Below, piece after piece: positions 22,262 through 28,461 of a DNA stretch of 28,461 nucleotides. The DNA is taken from assembly GCA_023443925.1 (NCBI GenBank), contig JAEZSL010000270.1, positions 1 through 28,461 of the forward strand, given 5' to 3'. Positions within the stretch are counted from its first letter, which is position 1. Each line of letters starts with the position of its first letter. Origin of the DNA: Bacillota bacterium. Lineage in GTDB: Bacteria > Bacillota_A > Clostridia > Lachnospirales > Lachnospiraceae. The notes below the pieces were generated by a model. It ran no database searches, was not told the DNA's origin, and saw only the letters and a program-made list of their open reading frames with translations. Made by a program: the position numbers and the translations under genes.

Positions 22262-24322
22262 ATGTCAGATAGATATACCAACGAACCGCTGCTTGACATG
22301 TTTATATTTGAAACTTCACAGTTATTAGAGCAGCTTGAACAAGTTATATTATCTAATGATAAAGAATGCAGTTATACCCAGGAATCAATTAATGAAATAT
22401 TCCGCATTATGCATACCATAAAAGGCTCCTCGTCAATGATGATGTTTCATGATATTTCCTTACTTGCGCATACCATGGAAGATCTGTTTTATTATTTGCG
22501 TGAAAATAAACCAGTACGTGTGGACTATCCCATATTATCTGATCTGGTACTGGACGGAGTCGATTTTGTAAAGACTGAGTTAGAAAAAATTAAGGTGTAT
22601 AAAGAGGCGGATGGAAATGCCGGCGCTGTTATAGGTAGTTTGAAGGAATTCCTGGAATTGTTAAAACAAAAAAACTCAGCGGACGAGGATCCGTATACCT
22701 TTAAGGCCCGCTTGTTTTTTGAAGAAGGCTGCGGGATGGAAAATATAAGAGCCTGCGCGGTTATCCAGGAACTCAAAGATATTACTGATGAGCTGGTATA
22801 TCAACCGGATGACATTATGGATAATGATGAAAGTATCGAAGTTATCCGAAAAGATGGTTTTCAAATTTTTATAAAAACTAATTACGAATACAACCGGCTT
22901 TATGAATTTTTATCCAGAACAGTATTTTTAAAAGATCTGGAATTGACCGGGGTTAATAAAGATGAGGTTTTACAGGCATCAAAACGGATTATACTGACAG
23001 ATGTGGAGAATCCGGCTGCAAAACAAGAAGTAAATAAAATAAAAGTAGAAAAATCTAAAGCCGAACAAGAAGTAAATAAAATAAAAATAGAAAAATCTAA
23101 AGCCGAACAAGAAAAAATATCAACAGAGAAAGAAGAACAGGCATCAACGGCTGCCCAGAGTATCATCAGCGTAAGTGTTTCCAAGCTGGATAAATTAATG
23201 GATCTGGTAGGGGAAATGGTAATAGCGGAGGATATGGTAATTCAAAATCCGGACCTTCAAGGATTAATATTGGAGAACTTTCAAAAGGCCTCACGTCAGC
23301 TTGGAAAAATAACCAGTGAGATACAGGATATGGTAATGGCCATCCGTATGGTGCCCTTGTCGGCAACCTTTCATAAAATGCACCGGATTGTCAGGGATAT
23401 GAATAAGAAGCTTGAAAAGGAAGTAGAACTGGAGATTATTGGTGAAGATACAGAAGTAGATAAAAATATAATAGAACATATTTCCGACCCCTTAATGCAC
23501 CTGGTACGTAATGCTCTTGATCATGGATTAGAATCAAAAGATGAGCGCAGTAAAAAAGGGAAAAACATACATGGTACTATAACCCTGGAAGCTCGTAATG
23601 CAGGAAGTGAAGTACTGGTTATAGTAAAGGATGACGGCAGAGGACTGGACAAATCGAAAATACTTGAAAAAGCAAGGCGAAATGGGCTGATAATTAAAAA
23701 TGAAGCAGAGATGTCAGAAAAGGAAATCTATAACCTGATCCTGCTGCCTGGATTTTCAACAAAAGAAAATGTGACAGAGTTCTCAGGCAGGGGAGTCGGA
23801 ATGGACGTAGTTACAAAAAACATAGAAGTAATCGGCGGCACCTTATTAGTAGACAGTGCGGAAAATAAGGGATCGGCAATTACTTTAAAGATTCCGCTGA
23901 CCCTGGCAATTATCGATGGTATGACTATAAAAACAGGGAATTCTTATTTTACCATTCCAACCAATTCAATAAAAGAATCGTTTCGTCCGGAGGAAAAGGA
24001 GCTTATAACGGATCCGGATGGTAATGAGATGATTATGGTAAGGGGACAGTGTTATCCAATCCTGAGACTTCATGAGCACTACAAAATTAAAACGGAAATA
24101 ACAGCTTTCCATAAGGGAATTTTTATTATGGTTGAACAGGAAGAGAAAAAAATGTGTATTTTTGCGGACCTGCTAGTGGGTCAGCAGCAGGTCGTAGTGA
24201 AATCCCTGCCGGAATATATAAACCGAATCCGTAAAATAAAGGGGATTGGAGGTTGTACTATGTTAGGTGACGGCAGTATCAGCCTGATTCTTGATGTGGC
24301 CGGCTTATTTAATACAAAATGA
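22262..24322 (+). CDS. cheA: Chemotaxis histidine kinase CheA
   Basis: 686 residues in the order P1-P5. P1 HPt with phospho-His H51 (RIMHTIKGSSSMM); a P2-like CheY/CheB-binding domain (about 135-235); a charged linker with a tandem duplication; P3 dimerisation helices (SVSKLDKLMDLVGEMV, IRMVPLSATFHKMHRIVRDM); P4 ATPase with N box HLVRNALDHGLE, G1 VKDDGRGLD, and FSGRGVGMDVV; and the P5 CheW-like domain ending LILDVAGLF. It autophosphorylates in receptor arrays and passes phosphate to CheY and CheB. ATG 22262 follows GAGGGAG; the upstream TTG 22241 would include that site. All catalytic residues look intact. Confidence 0.97.
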   Translation: MSDRYTNEPLLDMFIFETSQLLEQLEQVILSNDKECSYTQESINEIFRIMHTIKGSSSMMMFHDISLLAHTMEDLFYYLRENKPVRVDYPILSDLVLDGVDFVKTELEKIKVYKEADGNAGAVIGSLKEFLELLKQKNSADEDPYTFKARLFFEEGCGMENIRACAVIQELKDITDELVYQPDDIMDNDESIEVIRKDGFQIFIKTNYEYNRLYEFLSRTVFLKDLELTGVNKDEVLQASKRIILTDVENPAAKQEVNKIKVEKSKAEQEVNKIKIEKSKAEQEKISTEKEEQASTAAQSIISVSVSKLDKLMDLVGEMVIAEDMVIQNPDLQGLILENFQKASRQLGKITSEIQDMVMAIRMVPLSATFHKMHRIVRDMNKKLEKEVELEIIGEDTEVDKNIIEHISDPLMHLVRNALDHGLESKDERSKKGKNIHGTITLEARNAGSEVLVIVKDDGRGLDKSKILEKARRNGLIIKNEAEMSEKEIYNLILLPGFSTKENVTEFSGRGVGMDVVTKNIEVIGGTLLVDSAENKGSAITLKIPLTLAIIDGMTIKTGNSYFTIPTNSIKESFRPEEKELITDPDGNEMIMVRGQCYPILRLHEHYKIKTEITAFHKGIFIMVEQEEKKMCIFADLLVGQQQVVVKSLPEYINRIRKIKGIGGCTMLGDGSISLILDVAGLFNTK
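23024..23107 (+). repeat. 42-nt in-frame tandem duplication in the cheA linker
   Basis: Units 23024-23065 and 23066-23107 differ by one base and encode QEVNKIKVEKSKAE and QEVNKIKIEKSKAE. A further partial copy (QEKIS) follows. It lies between the P2 and P3 domains, in a charged coil where length change is tolerated. Confidence 0.9.
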
Positions 24323-24375
24323 GGAAAGCAATAAGTGTTATAAACGTGCAAAAAGCACAGATAGGAGTTATAAGT

Positions 24376-24870
24376 ATGGAAGAGATAAATAATAATTTGG
24401 CGGAACTGGAAGAGGATACACAAAAGGGACGATATTTAACCTTTTCTATCGGAAATGACAGTTATGGAATTGAAATCCAATATGTAACAGAAATTATCGG
24501 CATTCAGGCAATTACAGAAATTCCCGAGCTTCCGGAATATGTGAAAGGAATTATTAACTTAAGGGGAAAAATAATTCCGGTAATGGATATCCGGCTGCGA
24601 TTTAAAAAAGAACCAAGAGAGTATAACGACCGGACTTGTATTATTGTGGTAGATATCAGCAATCTGTCCATCGGTTTAATCGTAGACAGTGTTTCCGAAG
24701 TATTAACAATACCGGAAGAGGAAATCGTGGATCCTCCGGAAATGCATCAAAGTTCTAACCGGTATATTAAGAAAATCGGGAAATATGGCAATGATGTTAA
24801 ACTTCTGCTGGATTGTGACAAATTACTAATTGATGATGAACAGGATGATATAGATGAGGCTAATAATTAA
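24376..24870 (+). CDS. cheW: Chemotaxis coupling protein CheW
   Basis: 164-residue SH3-like adaptor that links receptors to CheA. Recognisable: YLTFSIGNDSYGIEIQYVTEI, ITEIPELPEYVKGIINLRGKI, IPVMDIRLRF, IGLIVDSVSEVLTI, and an acidic C-terminus. I start it at ATG 24376, 8 nt after GGAG; the frame is open to ATG 24319, which overlaps the cheA stop (ATGA) but has no ribosome site. The cheA-cheW order is typical. Confidence 0.95.
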   Translation: MEEINNNLAELEEDTQKGRYLTFSIGNDSYGIEIQYVTEIIGIQAITEIPELPEYVKGIINLRGKIIPVMDIRLRFKKEPREYNDRTCIIVVDISNLSIGLIVDSVSEVLTIPEEEIVDPPEMHQSSNRYIKKIGKYGNDVKLLLDCDKLLIDDEQDDIDEANN

Positions 24871-24958
24871 GTAAGGACATATTTGCCCCTAATGACAGGA
24901 GAGCATTTTACTTAAGCAGTATCGAAAACGGAGCTTGTGAAATGCATGGAGGATTAGT

Positions 24959-26674
24959 ATGAAATGGTATCTTAATATGAAGATTCGAGGAAAATTGATT
25001 TTATGTTTTATTGTATTAGCAGTTTTTACAGGAATTGTTGGTGTTGTCGGTATCAACAGTATGAATAACTTGAATAACGCCAGTATTAGCATGTATAATA
25101 ATAATTTTCTGCCATCTCAGGATCTGGCAAATATACAGACATACTTACAGCAGGTACGTTCCGGACACCTGCTGGCATTGTATGAGGAGGATACGTCTAA
25201 ATTCCAGTCACGGCTGGAGGAAATTAACAAACTGGTAGAACAGTCCAATCAGCTGCTGGAGAGTTATAAAGAAACCATTCGTAGTGATAAGAATAACCAG
25301 CAGCTCTACAATAATGTAATCAGCAGCATGACGTCCTATCGTACTCTAAGGGATAACAACCTGGAGCTGATCCGCAGCCAGAAATATGATCAGGCTCTGG
25401 CAGAACTCCAAAGTGTAACCGAAGCCAGAGAAAATGCGGACAGCCAATTGCAGAAATTAGTTGATTATAATAAGCAGATTTCATCCGAAACTATTGAGGG
25501 TAATAGGGATCATTTTAAATCCCAGACTGTTATAATGATAATCGTAATTGCAGCCGGTATCCTTCTTGCCGTTATATTAGGCCTTATTCTTGCCAATGTT
25601 ATCAGCCGGCAGCTCAACCGTCTGGTAAAAGCAGCAGGCAGAATCGCCGAAGGTGATCTGGATGTAACAGTAGAGATTAATACAAAAGATGAAATCGGTA
25701 CTTTAGCCAACGCATTCAGAAAAATGACGGATAATGTCAATCAAGTTCTGACAAATATAAATTCTGCAGCAGAACAGGTAGCCTCAGGCTCCAAACAGGT
25801 TTCTGATTCCAGTATAGCACTTTCTCAGGGAGCAACGGAACAGGCAAGTTCCATTGAAGAATTGACGGCTTCTTTGGAGGAAATATCCGCCCAGACTAAA
25901 ATGAATGCCGAAAATGCAAACCAGGCTAATGAACTGGCTGATGTAGCAAAAAATAACGCAGAACACGGTAATCTCCAGATGTCGGGAATGTTAAAAGCCA
26001 TGGAAGAAATCAATGACTCCTCTTCCAATATATCAAAGATAATAAAAGTAATTGATGAAATTGCATTTCAAACGAATATACTTGCTTTAAATGCAGCAGT
26101 AGAAGCAGCCAGGGCTGGACAGCATGGCAAAGGGTTTGCTGTAGTAGCAGAAGAAGTAAGAAATCTGGCAGCCAGATCCGCCAATGCGGCAAAAGAAACC
26201 ACCGATATGATAGAGGGTTCCATAAAGAAAGTTGAAATTGGTACCAGAATTGCAAACGAAACAGCGCAGGCTCTTTCCCTGATTGTAACGGATGTAACCA
26301 AAGCTGCACTTTTGGTGGGAGAGATAGCAGTTGCTTCCACTGAGCAGGCCTCGGGCATTGAACAAATTAACCAGGGAATCATGCAAATTTCAGAAGTAAT
26401 CCAGACTAACTCTGCAACCTCAGAAGAAAGTGCCGGTTCCAGCGAGGAGCTGTCCGGCCAGGCATTGCTTTTAAAGGAAATGGTAGGGAAATTTAATTTA
26501 AAGAAGACCCCTTCGAACTATAAAACAATGGATAGTATCAGCCCTGAAGTTTTGTCTATGCTTGAAAATATGGCGGATAAAAAACAACCGAAAAAAAGCA
26601 GAAAGGATTATGAGGAACAAAAAACTCGAAAGCTTAAAATTAATTTAGATGACAGCGATTATGGAAAATACTAG
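24959..26674 (+). CDS. Methyl-accepting chemotaxis protein
   Basis: 571 residues. Membrane span 1 (about 12-33), extracellular helical 4HB_MCP-like sensor (34-188), span 2 (about 190-214), HAMP (215-267), then the cytoplasmic methylation and signalling helices. The hairpin tip is intact: [21 protein letters not shown] then [16 protein letters not shown] short sensor of about 155 residues with no cofactor-binding motif gives no ligand clue. The C-terminus ends [12 protein letters not shown] without an NWETF-type CheR/CheB tether. GGAGG lies 6 nt before ATG 24959. Its position inside the che operon suggests it is a principal receptor of this signalling complex. Confidence 0.96.
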   Translation: MKWYLNMKIRGKLILCFIVLAVFTGIVGVVGINSMNNLNNASISMYNNNFLPSQDLANIQTYLQQVRSGHLLALYEEDTSKFQSRLEEINKLVEQSNQLLESYKETIRSDKNNQQLYNNVISSMTSYRTLRDNNLELIRSQKYDQALAELQSVTEARENADSQLQKLVDYNKQISSETIEGNRDHFKSQTVIMIIVIAAGILLAVILGLILANVISRQLNRLVKAAGRIAEGDLDVTVEINTKDEIGTLANAFRKMTDNVNQVLTNINSAAEQVASGSKQVSDSSIALSQGATEQASSIEELTASLEEISAQTKMNAENANQANELADVAKNNAEHGNLQMSGMLKAMEEINDSSSNISKIIKVIDEIAFQTNILALNAAVEAARAGQHGKGFAVVAEEVRNLAARSANAAKETTDMIEGSIKKVEIGTRIANETAQALSLIVTDVTKAALLVGEIAVASTEQASGIEQINQGIMQISEVIQTNSATSEESAGSSEELSGQALLLKEMVGKFNLKKTPSNYKTMDSISPEVLSMLENMADKKQPKKSRKDYEEQKTRKLKINLDDSDYGKY

Positions 26675-26691
26675 AGATTACAGGAGTTTAA

Positions 26692-27507
26692 GTGATAACA
26701 ATAACAGATAAGGAATTTAAGTTATTAACAGAATATATCAAATCTCATTTTGGAATATTTTTAAAAATTGAAAAAAAGGCTTTGGTTACCGGCAGGCTGC
26801 AGCATGTTCTGATGGATCTTAATTTTCATAGTTTTTCAGAATATTATGAGTATCTGATTTCGGACAAAACCGGTAAGGCACTTACAGTCTTAATTAATAA
26901 AATTTCCACCAACCATACATTTTTTATGAGAGAGGCGGAACACTTTGATTACTTTAAAGAAACCGTACTTCCTTATCTAAAGGATACGGTTTCAAATAAG
27001 GATTTAAGAATCTGGAGTGCGGGTTGTTCATCCGGTGAGGAGCCATATACCCTTGCAATGATTATGGACGAATATTTCGGATGGGAGAAAAACTTGTGGG
27101 ATTATAAAGTGCTGGCTACCGATATTTCTGCAACTGTTTTAGAAAAAGCGATAAAAGGAATATATAAAAGTGAAGATCTTTTGTCCCTCCCTCCTTACTG
27201 GAGACATAATTACATAAAAAAATTAGATGATGAAAGCTCTGTTATAAATGAAAGAATTAAAAACGAAGTAATATTCAGGCAGTTCAACTTAATGAACAGG
27301 CCTTTTCCTTTTAAACGAAAATTTCATATCATTTTCTGCAGAAATGTTATGATCTATTTTGATAATATGACGAAAGGTGAGTTGATCCGGCAGTTTTATG
27401 ATTCGTTGGAACGCGGAGGCTATCTGTTTATCGGTCATTCGGAATCCTTAAGTCATGAGGATACGAAATTCAGATATATTATGCCTGCAGTTTACCGAAA
27501 AGAATAA
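26692..27507 (+). CDS. cheR: Chemotaxis protein methyltransferase CheR
   Basis: 271 residues; SAM-dependent glutamate methylation of receptors. N-terminal helical domain with TGRLQHVLMDLNFHSFSEYY, then NKISTNHTFFMREAEHFDYF, the SAM motif RIWSAGCSSGEEPYTLAM, VLATDISATVLEKA, and FCRNVMIYFD near the end. The start is GTG 26692 with AGGAG 5 nt upstream, 17 nt after the mcp stop. Full length. Confidence 0.96.
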   Translation: MITITDKEFKLLTEYIKSHFGIFLKIEKKALVTGRLQHVLMDLNFHSFSEYYEYLISDKTGKALTVLINKISTNHTFFMREAEHFDYFKETVLPYLKDTVSNKDLRIWSAGCSSGEEPYTLAMIMDEYFGWEKNLWDYKVLATDISATVLEKAIKGIYKSEDLLSLPPYWRHNYIKKLDDESSVINERIKNEVIFRQFNLMNRPFPFKRKFHIIFCRNVMIYFDNMTKGELIRQFYDSLERGGYLFIGHSESLSHEDTKFRYIMPAVYRKE

Positions 27508-27523
27508 CGAAAGAGGTGCTGGG

Positions 27524-28461
27524 TTGGGTAAAAAGATACGAGTTTTGGTTGTCGATGACAGCATAGTATTCCGGGAGGTTTTAGCCCGTGGAATGACAAC
27601 GGATCCCGGCATTGAAGTTGTAGCAACCGCTGCAGATCCCTTTGATGCAAGAGATAAAATATTAAAATATGAACCGGATGTCATGACCTGTGATGTGGAA
27701 ATGCCAAGAATGAATGGAATTGAATTTATAAAGAGACTGCTTCCCCAGTATCCGCTGCCGGTTATTGTAGTCAGTTCCATTAGTGATTCGGTTTTTGAGG
27801 CCATGAATGCAGGCGCAGTCGATTTTATAGCCAAGCCAAATATAAATTCATTAAAAGGTGTCGAAGAATTTATAAATGAAATGATATTTAAAATAAAAAT
27901 TGCTGCTGCAGCTAAAGTACAGTTCGGTACCAATCCAGGCCAATCAGACAGGATTTCAGATAAGTTTAAAAAACCGGCTGAAAACGGGAGCTGCAAAGTG
28001 ATTGCGCTGGGTGCATCAACCGGCGGTACGGAAGCTATATACACCTTGGTTAAGAATCTGTCCAATCAGATTCCAGGTATGGTTATAGTTCAGCATATAC
28101 CTCCGGTATTTTCCCGGATGTTTGCGGATAGGCTTAACAATGCATTCGATTTTTCGGTAAAAGAGGCTAAAACAGGTGATTATATCGAAAAAGGAAAGAT
28201 TTTAATTGCACCAGGCGATCAGCATATGAAGATAAAAAAAGCCGGTGATAAATTTAAAGTGGAATGTTTTACTGGGAATAAGGTTAACGGACATTGCCCA
28301 TCTGTTGACGTACTCTTCGAATCGGTAGCGAAGGAAGCCGGTGCAGGAGCCATCGGAGTACTACTGACCGGAATGGGCTATGATGGTGCAAAAGGTCTGC
28401 TTGCCATGCGGCAAAAGGGAGCAAAGACCATAGGACAGGATGAAAAGTCCTCCGTAGTATA
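27524..28461 (+). CDS. cheB: Protein-glutamate methylesterase CheB (3' end beyond window)
   Basis: 312 codons visible and no stop before the window edge; the family is about 345-370 aa. Receiver domain with D11/D12 (VLVVDDSIVF) and phospho-Asp D57 (VMTCDVEMPRMNG); linker; then the methylesterase domain with catalytic Ser in LGASTGGTEAI, His in VIVQHIPPVFSRMF, and Asp in VLLTGMGYDGAKG. It demethylates and deamidates receptors when phosphorylated by CheA, working opposite CheR. The start is TTG 27524 with AAGAGGTG 5-6 nt upstream, 16 nt after cheR. cheC, cheD or flagellar genes probably follow outside the window. Confidence 0.95.
   Translation, partial: MGKKIRVLVVDDSIVFREVLARGMTTDPGIEVVATAADPFDARDKILKYEPDVMTCDVEMPRMNGIEFIKRLLPQYPLPVIVVSSISDSVFEAMNAGAVDFIAKPNINSLKGVEEFINEMIFKIKIAAAAKVQFGTNPGQSDRISDKFKKPAENGSCKVIALGASTGGTEAIYTLVKNLSNQIPGMVIVQHIPPVFSRMFADRLNNAFDFSVKEAKTGDYIEKGKILIAPGDQHMKIKKAGDKFKVECFTGNKVNGHCPSVDVLFESVAKEAGAGAIGVLLTGMGYDGAKGLLAMRQKGAKTIGQDEKSSVV

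Noticed and set aside
26010..26386. Several minus-strand open frames inside the receptor gene
   Set aside because: They are antisense to the highly conserved signalling tip of the chemoreceptor; composition (Leu/Gln runs) is a by-product of that sequence.
27448..28065. Long open frame on the minus strand over the cheR end and cheB
   Set aside because: The + strand encodes CheB with its receiver and methylesterase motifs intact; the minus frame is an antisense shadow without a recognisable domain or ribosome site.

Overview
The window is a low-GC Firmicute chromosome segment, most likely from a motile, anaerobic Lachnospiraceae-type Clostridium. Pointers are the dxs-tlyA-nadK-argR order, a YebC beginning MSGHSKFANIKHKKERND, a methionine aminopeptidase with an N-terminal SEC-C zinc motif, a secreted Big_2 repeat protein, and strong AGGAGG-type ribosome sites with frequent TTG/GTG starts. 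The taxon is inferred; there is no rRNA or tRNA here.

Region 1 (1-5128) is housekeeping on the + strand: dxs, tlyA, nadK, argR, yebC. nadK and argR overlap by 4 nt. recN, which usually follows argR in clostridia and bacilli, is absent and yebC takes its place.

Region 2 (5129-7264) is gene-poor but dense in structure and is the most unusual part. It holds an XRE-family repressor, a 47-residue single-span membrane peptide whose promoter lies in a near-perfect palindrome, and two candidate small RNAs with good promoters and terminators (about 5849-5950 and 6584-6756; the second carries two UCCCC motifs). It also has three direct repeats and two diverged copies of a module in which a terminator-like hairpin hides the ribosome site of a short ORF starting xxLEE(V/I)LKEF. 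The module copies bracket the region, suggesting an old insertion or a decayed mobile element.

Region 3 (7265-14365) is accessory: a hexapeptide O-acetyltransferase, a DIP1984-family protein, unknown proteins, two GNAT acetyltransferases (one PaiA-like), an ABC-type AAA ATPase, an LprI-like exported protein, a frameshifted small gene, an AT-rich tandem repeat, and a zinc-ribbon/P-loop kinase fusion.

Region 4 (14609-21286) holds an AraC-type regulator followed closely by methionine aminopeptidase, a structured terminator, a leader-peptide/attenuator-like element at 16192-16306, a DUF2680-like secreted protein, 36-bp tandem repeats and a 1247-residue secreted protein with serial Ig-like Big_2 domains.

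Region 5 (21650-28461) is a chemotaxis operon, cheY-cheA-cheW-mcp-cheR-cheB, behind a consensus sigma-A promoter (TTGACA-17-TATAAT) and a leader of about 180 nt. cheB runs off the window edge. The genes encode a receptor, its coupling protein and kinase, the response regulator, and the methylation and demethylation enzymes for adaptation. A 42-nt in-frame tandem duplication sits in the cheA linker.
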